A program made the translations under genes and the position numbers. A DNA stretch of 42,463 nt from a virus. The notes under the pieces were generated by a model. It had not been told where the DNA came from. It made no database searches and was given only the letters and a program-made list of their open reading frames with translations. Below are positions 7,317 to 14,812 of this stretch, piece by piece. Every line of letters begins with the position of its first letter. Position 1 is the first letter of the stretch. The stretch spans positions 1-42,463 of the IMG/VR virus record IMGVR_UViG_3300042507_008413; one strand, written 5' to 3'.

Positions 7317-7652
7317 TTACTTTTTAATCCACCGACGCCAAACAATATTGTCTTGGAACAACTTTTGGCGAGCGATTTGTCGTTGGCTTCTCATGTTGCG
7401 CTCACTGTTGTCAGGGTAGCATTTGAACTGAAAAACCAAACGATTAGTTACTGGTGAAACTGTCACATCAGACAAGGCGATGAAATCACGAGCTGGAATT
7501 TTAGCCATTACACCTGCATCATCGACAATGAGGACAACCTTTACTTCACCGGTAGGAACATCGGAGGTGAACAATCGGGTTTCATCAATGGCAAATTGAT
7601 AACGACCTTGTGTTGTAGCACCTTCGGTTGAGCAATAAATTTCTTGTGACAT
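7317..7652 (-). CDS. Hypothetical protein (111 aa)
   Basis: ATG at 7652, three bases after the stop of the AT-hook gene, so the two form one operon from P5. The predicted fold is beta-rich (RYQFAIDETRLF, VKVVLIVDD, RLVFQFKCY) with a strongly basic tail (RSQRQIARQK, WRRWIKK). The basic tail and its partner suggest a nucleic-acid-associated role, but no family is recognised. Confidence 0.65.
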   Translation of the reverse strand: MSQEIYCSTEGATTQGRYQFAIDETRLFTSDVPTGEVKVVLIVDDAGVMAKIPARDFIALSDVTVSPVTNRLVFQFKCYPDNSERNMRSQRQIARQKLFQDNIVWRRWIKK

Positions 7653-7655
7653 GGG

Positions 7656-7955
7656 TTATTTGGTTTTTTTACGGTTGGACTTTTCCATTGCATTGGCAAT
7701 CTTGTTAGCCATGTTATCGGACAATGGCTTTTTCTTTGCGGTGCGGGTCGGGGTTGCTTCAATTACTACCTCGGGGTTGTTGTTGGTGATTTCCAAGGCA
7801 ACGACGGCAACGACGGTGCTCATTTTACTCGGACGACCACGACGCACAACTAAACCAGCGGCTTTCATTGCTTCCCATTTGGCAATTTTACTCTGTCGAG
7901 CGGAATTGGCAACGACGGGACGACCACGACGGGGAGATTCAACGTTTTCAGACAT
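7656..7955 (-). CDS. AT-hook-type DNA-binding protein
   Basis: 99 residues, very basic. It has two copies of the AT-hook core R-G-R-P: RRGRPVV near residue 10 and RRGRPSK near residue 40, separated by a helical Ala-rich stretch. The Lys/Arg-rich C-terminus (AKKKPLSDN, KSNRKKTK) adds charge. AT-hooks bind the minor groove of AT-rich DNA, so a nucleoid-associated or replication/transcription architectural role is likely. It lies between the two longest non-coding regions of the window and is driven by P5. Its own GC-richer codons resemble those of DUF932. Confidence 0.7.
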   Translation of the reverse strand: MSENVESPRRGRPVVANSARQSKIAKWEAMKAAGLVVRRGRPSKMSTVVAVVALEITNNNPEVVIEATPTRTAKKKPLSDNMANKIANAMEKSNRKKTK

Positions 7956-8005
7956 AACATTTATTTTTATTTAATTATGAGTTGATAACCGCATCAACTC
8001 TTTGG

Positions 8006-8037
8006 TAAAGATATGAATCGGATCTCGGGCAACCACA
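8006..8037 (-). promoter_or_regulatory. Bacteroidota-type promoter P5
   Basis: TGTG (8034-8037, in TGTGGTTGC), 20-nt spacer, TATCTTTA (8006-8013), followed by ACCAAAGAGTT exactly as at P4. It drives the AT-hook operon. Confidence 0.8.
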
Positions 8038-8418
8038 TCCCGTCGCACATTTTTTTTCAATCATTGAATTTTACGTGTGGCAGTTGCGGTTCGTATATAT
8101 TTTAGTGGGTATGGAAAAGGGGTGAGGCGATGCATGGAAAGGTTGACTCCCCTACCCCCTTACACCACCCACCACCACACCATTTGCTCACATACAATCG
8201 TTCTATAGTTTCTATAACGCATTCACATATAGGGTTCGCCACATTACCCGCATCCACTTCCCCGCGTTAATATCCATTTATATCAATTTACCCAGTTATA
8301 TAAACCACGACCGATTCCAGATCAACACCCGTCGCGCTCGCGTGAAATGAAAGATGACCCGCGTTAATATAAACACGAGTCACCGTTGTTGTTGTCCTGG
8401 GTATTGTCGTTATTGCCC
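8038..8418. other. Long non-coding region between the AT-hook operon and the module cluster
   Basis: About 380 nt without a gene. It contains a palindrome TTCAAT-C-ATTGAA (8057-8069), two copies of CCGCGTTAATAT (around 8262 and 8358), a C-rich run on the plus strand (8146-8182), TATAG-TTTC-TATA at about 8203-8216, and a weak CCCC/GGGG hairpin after the stop at 8419. It might hold an origin, protein-binding sites or an untranslated RNA. Confidence 0.45.
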
Positions 8419-8970
8419 CTATACGGGGTAAAGGATGATTGAATTTATATCCGAGCGTATATTAATTTTCCAATTACCCGGCAATCGATTAAGATTTTTT
8501 TCTATATATTTAGTATATAATTTGCCTCGTTTTGAATTAAGATCCGGCTCATCTTCTGAATTATCTCCTTTTGGTCGTATTACAATAAAGATAATTTTTA
8601 CATTACCAAGTTTATTTATTTTTTTAATAAAGTCTATTACACATTCAATAACTGTAGCTATTAAACTATATTGTTCAAATAAATTTGTTGTTTGTTCTTC
8701 CTTTTCGGCATCCTTTACGTCGAACCCAACACCTAAATACGTTTTGTACCAAATGTCACCTGAACTTTTAAATTGTTGTAAAGAACCCCTTATAAAAACT
8801 TGATAAGTAGTTTTAGGGCTATTAATTGTATAAGTAAATTCATATTGATTACTTTCTGGATATGGGCCCATTTCTGATTTAATAGTTGCCTCTACATCAC
8901 CATCTGGTGTCCACGGAAATGGTTTAGCTGATGCATCACCAATCTCACTTAATATGTCTGTTAGTTTCAT
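8419..8970 (-). CDS. Single-module protein with capsid-targeting-like N-terminus
   Basis: 183 residues from ATG at 8970, starting MKLTDILSE-IGDASA. A longer in-frame start at 9000 would add residues that are a relic of the neighbouring repeat, so 8970 is chosen. The nonapeptide is identical to that of the next gene upstream and fits the T4 capsid-targeting pattern with an L-S-E cut site. Behind it are strands (YEFTYTI, TTYQVFIRG), a hydrophobic helix (LIATVIECVIDFIKK), an IIFIVIRPKG strand, and an SKRGKLYTKYI motif. Probably an internal or structural head protein; the fold is not recognised. Confidence 0.6.
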   Translation of the reverse strand: MKLTDILSEIGDASAKPFPWTPDGDVEATIKSEMGPYPESNQYEFTYTINSPKTTYQVFIRGSLQQFKSSGDIWYKTYLGVGFDVKDAEKEEQTTNLFEQYSLIATVIECVIDFIKKINKLGNVKIIFIVIRPKGDNSEDEPDLNSKRGKLYTKYIEKNLNRLPGNWKINIRSDINSIILYPV

Positions 8971-8989
8971 TTTTTTAAATTGCGTATTG

Positions 8990-9028
8990 TGTCTTGCCAC
9001 ATTGGGTCGTTGATGTCGTGATTGTTTT
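8990..9028. repeat. 39-bp direct repeat (copy 2 at 9755-9793)
   Basis: This non-coding stretch matches 9755-9793 at 37 of 39 positions by eye. The other copy codes for the N-N-H-D-I-N-D-P-M-W-Q-D segment near the end of the 1014-residue protein. Here it lies just upstream of a gene with the same N-terminal peptide, so it is a scar of junction duplication. Confidence 0.9.
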
Positions 9029-9033
9029 AGTAA

Positions 9034-9732
9034 TTACCATTTAAGATTATTCAGCCCACGCTGAACTTCAGATGGAGATACTAACTCATACGCTTGTGCA
9101 TTAGTCCACTCCCAAAATTTATTATACTTTACAGTAGCTATTAGAATTGCATCTTCTTCTCCTTCTTTCTTAGAGTAGAATTTATTAGGAAGTAGTTTAA
9201 AGTATAAATCATAATAAACAATATTATCTTCACCTCCATGAGGATGTCCCTGATATGGGGGGTGGACAATGTGTCCTAAATATTTTAATTGTGATGGATC
9301 CTCAAAGTAACCAGATTTATCTACTAATTCACCCATGTATTCACTATCTAATGGGAATGGGAGTTCTGATTGACCTGAGGTTACTTTAATTTCTCGTAGT
9401 AAGTTATTAGGTATATCATCTTCATCTATATTAAACCAATTGTAGAACTCATACCCATCTTCCCTTCCATAATTGTAACTGTAAATTACTTTAAATGGGT
9501 AACCCTTATTATCTCTAAAATATGTTGAAATTAAGTGAACATCTTTACCTGGGGTAGGGTGTCCTCTAAATGGCATTTTTTCAAATCCAATATAATGTTT
9601 ATTAATATCAAACTGGCCTATATTGCCTTTTAATACATCTTGAGAAATAAAATCCCAAACTGCTTCAATGTTTAGAGGGTAAGCATCGCCTCGTACTACT
9701 TTAATCTCACTTAATATATCTGTTAGTTTCAT
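9034..9732 (-). CDS. Two-module protein with capsid-targeting-like N-terminus
   Basis: 232 residues from ATG at 9732, which overlaps the stop of the 1014-residue gene as ATGA. The longer start at 9765 would overlap further and is rejected. It begins MKLTDILSE-IKVVRG, and a second junction LRE-IKV occurs at residues 112-117. Both halves share a helix, then a Y-I/L-G segment, a GHP motif (PFRGHPTPG, YQGHPHGG), then Y-F strands, so they are tandem copies. Proposed to be cut by the prohead protease after each E. No known enzyme motif. Confidence 0.65.
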   Translation of the reverse strand: MKLTDILSEIKVVRGDAYPLNIEAVWDFISQDVLKGNIGQFDINKHYIGFEKMPFRGHPTPGKDVHLISTYFRDNKGYPFKVIYSYNYGREDGYEFYNWFNIDEDDIPNNLLREIKVTSGQSELPFPLDSEYMGELVDKSGYFEDPSQLKYLGHIVHPPYQGHPHGGEDNIVYYDLYFKLLPNKFYSKKEGEEDAILIATVKYNKFWEWTNAQAYELVSPSEVQRGLNNLKW

Positions 9733-12700
9733 TTTGTAAGTTGAGTTTTTATAATGTCTTGCCACATTGGGTCATTAATGTCGTGATTGTTTTCACCCCA
9801 ATATGAGTAGTCACCCGTATCACTATCGAAGCTAATTTGGATGACTTTTAACCAAGGGTTTGTGGTGGGGAGTGATACCCTAAAATAATAGGTAATAGTT
9901 TGTGTTGAATCCACAAATAAACCATCGTATATAGAATATCCTAAAAACTCATCGGGTATGTAATTAAGGAATACTTTCTCGGAGTATAATTCCCAAACTT
10001 CTTCAGGACTAGGTATACTAATTGCTGGTTTTACCTTAATCTCGTTTATTTTATGTGGAGGAAACCTCTCTTTGAAATCATTAATTGGCAAAGGCCAAGA
10101 GCTATCATACACATATTGATCTGAACCTGTAGGATCTTCTCTAAAGAAGATCATTCTAATTGTTTCTGGGTCTGGGGTTTGGAAAAAATATCTTATATAT
10201 TGTTTTGGATCATATTCATCTTTTGTATAGTCTACAGAGTCTTGATAGCCTATAAGTTTGTAGTCTTTAATCTCATCTTCCCTCATAGGCTTACGAAGTA
10301 ATTCTTGTCTCAATACCTCATCAGGGTTAACCTTAAATTTAGTCGGAGGTTTTACCTTAATCTCGTTTATTTTATATTCACTATAATCCCTATTGAAATC
10401 ATCAGTTAGCAAACGCCAAGAGCTATCATACACATATTGATCTGAACCCATAGGATATTCTTTAAAGATGATTAGTTTAACTATTTCTGGGTCGGGAGTT
10501 TGGAAATAATATCTTATATAATGTCTTGGATCATTAGTATAATATTGGGCATAGGCACTTTCTGTATCGTCTTGATAACCTATGAGTTTATAGTCTTTAA
10601 TCTCATCTTCCATCATAGGCTTACGAAGTAATTCCTGCCTTAACACCTCATCAGGATCAACTTTAAATCTAGTCGGAGGTTTTACCTTAATTTCGTTTAA
10701 TTCATCTGATTGTGGTTTTAACCAAATTATTTCCTTATCGCCCCTATATGGGCTATCCATGTTCCACTTAACATCTACATAATTAGAAGGATCTTGCTCT
10801 ATATCTCCTAAATCGGTAGTCTCGTAAATGAAGGTAAATATTACATCGAAATGAGATTCACGATAGGTTTCAGCATAAATCTCAGTAGTTTGTTCCTTAG
10901 AGTCTATTTTAAATGCAATTATAGGCTCATTAGGTATTTTAACAAAATCATCTTCATCATAGTATGGGTATCTTGGGTCGTTGTTTTCTAGGAACTCATT
11001 GAAATTGTCAACTGCATTTTGTAATACATCTTTCATTATGGTTTGAAGTGCATCGTAATTGGAAGCTGGTTTAACCTTTATTTCATCAATTTTGATTATA
11101 TCTTTACTATTTTCAAATTCGGATGGGTATATTGAACCCATATTTACAATTTTATAATTACCTGTTTTAGGGTCTTGAGATAAAACTACCTCAAATATAC
11201 GGAGAGTATTATACCAAAGCATCTTGAAATAATAATGTAAATAATCTAGATCATCTTTAGTATATTCTTTGTAACCTATGAATTTGATTGCATCTGCTTC
11301 CTCCTTACTAGTAATATAGAATCGATCAAGATAGAATTGTAAAACCTTATCGGGATCAAGTTTAGGTTGGAACGCCGGTTTAACCTTAATTTCATTCACC
11401 TCAGTTACCTTATTGAATTGATTAGGATCAGTAGCATAGTAATAAAAATACTCATCTGAAACCTGCTTCTCCAAGTCTGGGGATTTTCCTTTTCTAAGAA
11501 ATATTATTACTGTTTCACCTGTGAATCTATATTTAAAATGGTAAGCTATAAAATCTCCTTTAAAACCCCCTATCCAAAGATTGTTAAAATGTTCTGTATA
11601 ATTAACCAGTTTATAGTTTTCAGGGTTGAAAAGTTGAGGTCTTTTCTTTAATCTCCATTCCTTACTACCGTCAGTGTTAGATGCCAAATGATCTTTTAAA
11701 TCATTTATATAATACTGTAATACTTCATCTGGGTCAATTGGTGGAATAAGAGGTGCTGATATCTTTATTTCATTTAATTTAGTTATATCAGTCCTTTCAT
11801 TAAAAGCATCTAAACTTATCTTATCATCTGAATCAAATTGGTAAATACCAGAGCCTTCAGGATATTCCATTAAGACGATCCTTAGAATTGAATCTTCAAA
11901 ACCTGGTATCTCGGGAGAAGTTACAGCAAAGAAATAAATTAGATTATTAAAAATATCTGGGCGTTTTTGTGCTAGATTTGTCTTATATCCTATTAGCTTT
12001 AAATTGGAGCTATCTTTAATTCGTTCAGAATACCAGGCTGAATCATCCTTAAAATATATGTCTAATACCTCATCAGGTGGAACTAAGTCAAATGCTGGTT
12101 TAACCTTAATCTCATCAATTCTTATTGTACCTTCATCAGAATCAAATTGATTCCTAGGAATTGTAGTGAGTTTTATAAATTCGTATGGGGTTGATTCACG
12201 GTATTTACGATAAGTTAATCTCTCAATTCCATCTGGGCGTTGAGAATTAGATACATAGTAAATAGCCAGAGGGTATTCTTCAGGTCTTTCTCTTTCTTCA
12301 TAACCTACAATTTTTAATTCAACAGGTTCATTCGGATATGTTCTGAATAATGATGGGTCCAGGAGATGCTTTAATGTTTTGAGTTGTTCTATCACTTCAT
12401 CGGGATCAACTTTGAATGGTGTTGCAGGTTTGACCTTAATTTCGTTAATTTTAGTTATATCTTTCCTGTTTTCAAAGTCATATGAGGTTATGAAGTCTTC
12501 GGCGTAGTATTCATACACACCTGTTGCAGGATCTTGCTTTAAAATTATTTTAACTATTTGATTTTCATTTCCAAAATTGAAAAAATAAAGCAAATACTTT
12601 TCATCATCCCTATCATAATCTTTATAACCTATAAGTTTAAATCCTGGTGTATTTTCACGAGGATTCCAATGAACCATTTGGTCAAGAAACATTTGTAAAA

Positions 12701-12773
12701 CCTTATCTGGGTCAACTTTGAATGGTGTTGCAGGTTCAATCTTAATTTCTTTTAATATATCTGTTAGTTTCAT
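9729..12773 (-). CDS. Nine-module putative capsid-targeted polyprotein
   Basis: 1014 residues from ATG at 12773. It starts MKLTDILKE-IKIEPA. Nine homologous modules of about 102-130 residues follow, each introduced by [I/L/V]-[N/D/K]-E-I-K-[V/I]. The junction Glu residues fall at about 9, 111, 221, 335, 461, 564, 694, 804 and 911. A typical module has a P-x-x-F-K-V-D-P-D-E-V-L helix start, a Y-K-L-I-G-Y strand, a Y-Y-F strand, an I-I-L strand and a D-P-x-T-G-x-Y hairpin. Modules 7 and 8 are nearly identical; 4 and 6 are most diverged. Eight of nine junctions obey [I/L]-x-E, the gp21 rule of T4. No signal peptide, membrane segment or catalytic motif is seen. Proposed: precursor of many small internal head proteins. 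An uncleaved repeat protein is the alternative. Confidence 0.7.
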   Translation of the reverse strand: MKLTDILKEIKIEPATPFKVDPDKVLQMFLDQMVHWNPRENTPGFKLIGYKDYDRDDEKYLLYFFNFGNENQIVKIILKQDPATGVYEYYAEDFITSYDFENRKDITKINEIKVKPATPFKVDPDEVIEQLKTLKHLLDPSLFRTYPNEPVELKIVGYEERERPEEYPLAIYYVSNSQRPDGIERLTYRKYRESTPYEFIKLTTIPRNQFDSDEGTIRIDEIKVKPAFDLVPPDEVLDIYFKDDSAWYSERIKDSSNLKLIGYKTNLAQKRPDIFNNLIYFFAVTSPEIPGFEDSILRIVLMEYPEGSGIYQFDSDDKISLDAFNERTDITKLNEIKISAPLIPPIDPDEVLQYYINDLKDHLASNTDGSKEWRLKKRPQLFNPENYKLVNYTEHFNNLWIGGFKGDFIAYHFKYRFTGETVIIFLRKGKSPDLEKQVSDEYFYYYATDPNQFNKVTEVNEIKVKPAFQPKLDPDKVLQFYLDRFYITSKEEADAIKFIGYKEYTKDDLDYLHYYFKMLWYNTLRIFEVVLSQDPKTGNYKIVNMGSIYPSEFENSKDIIKIDEIKVKPASNYDALQTIMKDVLQNAVDNFNEFLENNDPRYPYYDEDDFVKIPNEPIIAFKIDSKEQTTEIYAETYRESHFDVIFTFIYETTDLGDIEQDPSNYVDVKWNMDSPYRGDKEIIWLKPQSDELNEIKVKPPTRFKVDPDEVLRQELLRKPMMEDEIKDYKLIGYQDDTESAYAQYYTNDPRHYIRYYFQTPDPEIVKLIIFKEYPMGSDQYVYDSSWRLLTDDFNRDYSEYKINEIKVKPPTKFKVNPDEVLRQELLRKPMREDEIKDYKLIGYQDSVDYTKDEYDPKQYIRYFFQTPDPETIRMIFFREDPTGSDQYVYDSSWPLPINDFKERFPPHKINEIKVKPAISIPSPEEVWELYSEKVFLNYIPDEFLGYSIYDGLFVDSTQTITYYFRVSLPTTNPWLKVIQISFDSDTGDYSYWGENNHDINDPMWQDIIKTQLTK
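9755..9793. repeat. 39-bp direct repeat (copy 1)
   Basis: The coding copy, near the 3' end of the 1014-residue gene, of the repeat found again at 8990-9028. Together with the shared N-terminal peptide sequence next to each copy, it marks a gene-junction duplication. Confidence 0.9.
10054..10704 (-). repeat. Two recent tandem modules (7 and 8)
   Basis: The DNA of modules 7 (about 10378-10704) and 8 (about 10054-10377) is nearly the same for long stretches, for example around 10251-10375 against 10577-10702. Both contain the VLRQELLRKPM segment followed by EDEIKDYKLIGYQD, and QYVYDSSW. The other modules are far more diverged, so this is the latest duplication in the array. Confidence 0.8.
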
Positions 12774-12779
12774 CCTTAT

Positions 12780-13118
12780 TCAATACTCAAGTTCAATTGC
12801 TGCTACCCTAATACCATCTAATGTACGGACTATATAACCTAACCCATAGTCACTAACAAAATTTTCATCGTTTTCTGCATCCTCTAAAAACCTAAAAATA
12901 ATACTCAGTTTTAATTCGTCATCCACTTCAGGATCATCACCATCATCAATAATAGCATTCATTTTTACTTCTTGTGGATTAGTCCCAATTAACTCTATAC
13001 TTTCTATTGTTTTTATATAGAATTTTTTTTTAATATATTCTAAATTACCTTCTATAAGATCTAATAACATGCTAGGTGCTTGAATCCTAATCTCATTTAA
13101 TAGGTCAATCAATTTCAT
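12780..13118 (-). CDS. Single-module protein with capsid-targeting-like N-terminus
   Basis: 112 residues from ATG at 13118. It begins MKLIDLLNE-IRIQAP, again an L-x-E junction followed by I-R/K-V/I. It then shows an acidic body with an IESIELIG strand and DDGDDPEVDDELKL loop before LSIIFRFLED. The following 1014-residue gene starts 6 bases after its stop, so they share an operon. Upstream is TTAATATTTATAGGT immediately before the ATG. Same proposed class as the neighbours. Confidence 0.65.
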   Translation of the reverse strand: MKLIDLLNEIRIQAPSMLLDLIEGNLEYIKKKFYIKTIESIELIGTNPQEVKMNAIIDDGDDPEVDDELKLSIIFRFLEDAENDENFVSDYGLGYIVRTLDGIRVAAIELEY

Positions 13119-13139
13119 ACCTATAAATATTAAGAAAAG

Positions 13140-13304
13140 TTACATCTTAAATAATCTGATGTTCCTTACTATCACCCATTGATTTATATTTCGAGCAAAT
13201 CGAGTTGCTTCTCTTAAATCTGGAAATTCACGAGTCAATTCTTCCCAATAACCAGGGCGACTACTGCTATCCATGTTGTAACGATTGTAAACTATTTTGT
13301 ACAT
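13140..13304 (-). CDS. Small hypothetical protein (54 aa)
   Basis: ATG at 13304, TAA ending at 13140. The product is basic (MYKIVYNRYN, REATRFARNIN) with an EELTREFPDL helix, with no family recognised. It resembles small proteins that describe a query by row or residue (W-V-I-V-R-N) in phages but nothing decisive is seen. Confidence 0.5.
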   Translation of the reverse strand: MYKIVYNRYNMDSSSRPGYWEELTREFPDLREATRFARNINQWVIVRNIRLFKM

Positions 13305-13308
13305 AACC

Positions 13309-13446
13309 TTAATTTTGTTTTTTAATTATTATTTTACCAAAACACATTCCGAAGAATAAAAATGCTAAAATGTTTTGTGTATAAAATCCTATGCACCAAA
13401 AAGTAAAACCAAGCAACGCCCAACCTAAGTTAGTTAGTTGTATCAT
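13309..13446 (-). CDS. Small membrane protein (45 aa)
   Basis: ATG at 13446, stop at 13309, four bases before the next gene. Two hydrophobic segments (about 7-20 and 25-37) and a Lys-rich tail suggest a two-span inner-membrane peptide. Family unknown. Confidence 0.5.
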   Translation of the reverse strand: MIQLTNLGWALLGFTFWCIGFYTQNILAFLFFGMCFGKIIIKKQN

Positions 13447-13475
13447 AAAGATTGTATATTTGTAGGGATTTAGGC

Positions 13476-13862
13476 TTAAGGTAGATTCTCTATTTGATTT
13501 ATAAACTCAACTAAATACTTATAGTCATAAGTTGATTCAATTTCTAGAATATATTTATTTCTACCTAAAGGGCGAAGAAATTGGTCTGGGTTTTGATTAG
13601 GTAAATCCTCTAAATATTCTACTGTAAATACCTTAGCAGGAATTGTACCATACTCTGGGATTGTGAATGAATGGATGCTTCGAGGTATGTTAGCTAGTTT
13701 TAATCTAACTAACCCATTAGAAGTTGTGAATGAATCTCCTATATTTGAATATGCTAAATAATCGTCTAATGAAGGTAACATTGCTGTTACTTTAATTTCA
13801 TTAAGTAAATTAATTCTTCTATTTTTATAAATAAACTCTGTTATATCAAAATTACCTTTCAT
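13476..13862 (-). CDS. Single-module protein, variant capsid-targeting-like N-terminus
   Basis: 128 residues from ATG at 13862. The LLNE-IKVTA junction sits at about residues 19-26, after an extra N-terminal stretch that itself contains I-T-E. The rest is beta-rich (LVRLKLANI, AKVFTVEYL, YILEIESTYDY) and short. TTTATATTTATCACC precedes the ATG. It belongs with the EIKV family by its junction, but the longer leader sets it apart. Confidence 0.6.
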   Translation of the reverse strand: MKGNFDITEFIYKNRRINLLNEIKVTAMLPSLDDYLAYSNIGDSFTTSNGLVRLKLANIPRSIHSFTIPEYGTIPAKVFTVEYLEDLPNQNPDQFLRPLGRNKYILEIESTYDYKYLVEFINQIENLP

Positions 13863-13891
13863 GGTGATAAATATAAAGAGATTATCTAGAC

Positions 13892-14155
13892 TTAATTACT
13901 AAAAGTAAATACTTTACTCTTAATTTTAATTTTTCTAATAGTGGAGACATTAATCATTCTATACTCAAATTTCTCCATATCAAATACAGGTAGAAGGTTT
14001 TTAGCTTCAGCATTATATGCTAAATTACCTCCTCTAAGATGATTAACTACTCCTAAACGAGCTTTCATTTTACGAATGCTACCATCTTTTTTGATAAATT
14101 CTACAGAGAAGATTTTACCATCAGATGCTAGTGAGCGAATTTCTAGAATTGTCAT
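13892..14155 (-). CDS. SH3 beta-barrel fold-containing phage protein
   Basis: 87 residues from ATG at 14155; the longer frame to 14215 starts upstream of promoter P6 and is rejected. It starts MTILEIRSLASDGKIFSVEF, continues with KKDGSIRKMKARLGV and a YRMINVSTIRKI ending. This pattern is familiar from small phage proteins annotated as SH3 beta-barrel fold-containing, widespread in Bacteroidota phages. Function unknown. Confidence 0.7.
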   Translation of the reverse strand: MTILEIRSLASDGKIFSVEFIKKDGSIRKMKARLGVVNHLRGGNLAYNAEAKNLLPVFDMEKFEYRMINVSTIRKIKIKSKVFTFSN

Positions 14156-14179
14156 AACCTTTATTTTTAATTTCTTATA

Positions 14180-14211
14180 TAAAGATACGAAACATGTTTC
14201 AATCTCCCAAA
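14180..14211 (-). promoter_or_regulatory. Bacteroidota-type promoter P6
   Basis: TTTG (14208-14211), 20-nt spacer, TATCTTTA (14180-14187). It fixes the start of the SH3-like gene at 14155. Confidence 0.8.
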
Positions 14212-14463
14212 TCAAATTGTTATATAAGCTTCGTAATCATAAAGTTTAGGAGAGTATTGAGGGTAATCTTCATGAGTAGAATAATTAACTATTTCCCCAG
14301 TCTCCAATACTTTACTTTTCCACTCCCACAAACCATTAATATCTCTTTCGGGTAAACTAATTACTTCTACTATTACTTTATAACCATATTGGAATTCATA
14401 ATGAATGTCTCCAATTTTAATATCATTTACTTTGATATTACCACGAGTAGTTACAGCTTTCAT
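14212..14463 (-). CDS. Hypothetical protein (83 aa)
   Basis: ATG at 14463; its stop lies against the P6 -33 box. The fold is beta-rich: an N-terminal VTTRGNIKVNDIKIGDIHYE stretch, then VIVEVISLPE, then WEWKSKVLETGEIVNYS. The 'G-D-I' and 'TGEIV' pattern resembles small barrel proteins, but I assign no family. Confidence 0.6.
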   Translation of the reverse strand: MKAVTTRGNIKVNDIKIGDIHYEFQYGYKVIVEVISLPERDINGLWEWKSKVLETGEIVNYSTHEDYPQYSPKLYDYEAYITI

Positions 14464-14483
14464 ACTAAATTTATTTTAAAAAA

Positions 14484-14537
14484 GGTGGAACCTAACAAAA
14501 CCACCTATTATCCTAAATACTAAACCGGTGTTAGGTT
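14484..14537 (-). terminator. Terminator with a competing upstream pairing
   Basis: On the minus strand, GGTGG-(12 nt)-CCACC followed by TTTTTT (14484 downward) forms a short terminator after the 63-residue gene. Its loop contains TGTTAGGTT, which is complementary to AACCTAACA (9 bp) lying about 30 nt upstream in the transcript. Pairing of that arm with the loop would compete with, or form a pseudoknot on, the terminator. Confidence 0.45.
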
Positions 14538-14540
14538 TTT

Positions 14541-14732
14541 TTATTTTTTGGTAAGGGTACCAATACGTTTATCTAAAGATTTAAAAAGTTCTCTCTCAAT
14601 CAATAAAATATAAGTTGAGAAATGAAGTGACTTTTCCCTAGGAATTAATTGCATAGCCGAATCTAACCCTTCAGTAAGAGAAGATTTGAGTTCTGAAATT
14701 AATTCTGGGGTAAGATTATTTTTTAGAGGCAT
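14541..14732 (-). CDS. Small helical hypothetical protein (63 aa)
   Basis: ATG at 14732, overlapping the end of the upstream micro-gene by 17 nt. All-helical appearance (LTPELISELKSSL, YILLIERELFKSL), amphipathic, no family recognised. Followed by a terminator-like structure. Confidence 0.6.
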   Translation of the reverse strand: MPLKNNLTPELISELKSSLTEGLDSAMQLIPREKSLHFSTYILLIERELFKSLDKRIGTLTKK

Positions 14733-14793
14733 AACCTAAAGCTAATAAGAATATTACTAGAATAGTTCCTAAAATGACAATAATGGGTTTCAT
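14716..14793 (-). CDS. Membrane micro-peptide (25 aa)
   Basis: ATG at 14793 is the first start codon below promoter P7. The product is one hydrophobic helix (IIVILGTILVIFLLALG) with a basic end. Very short; support comes from the promoter and from coupling to the following gene. Confidence 0.4.
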   Translation of the reverse strand: MKPIIVILGTILVIFLLALGYASKK

Positions 14794-14812
14794 TGGCTTT
14801 TTAACTTTTGGT

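Noticed and set aside
3408-13135. TATAAATA on the plus strand as T4 late promoters
   Set aside because: The matches face away from all genes; no plus-strand genes follow. The minus-strand reading was kept as a weak finding only.
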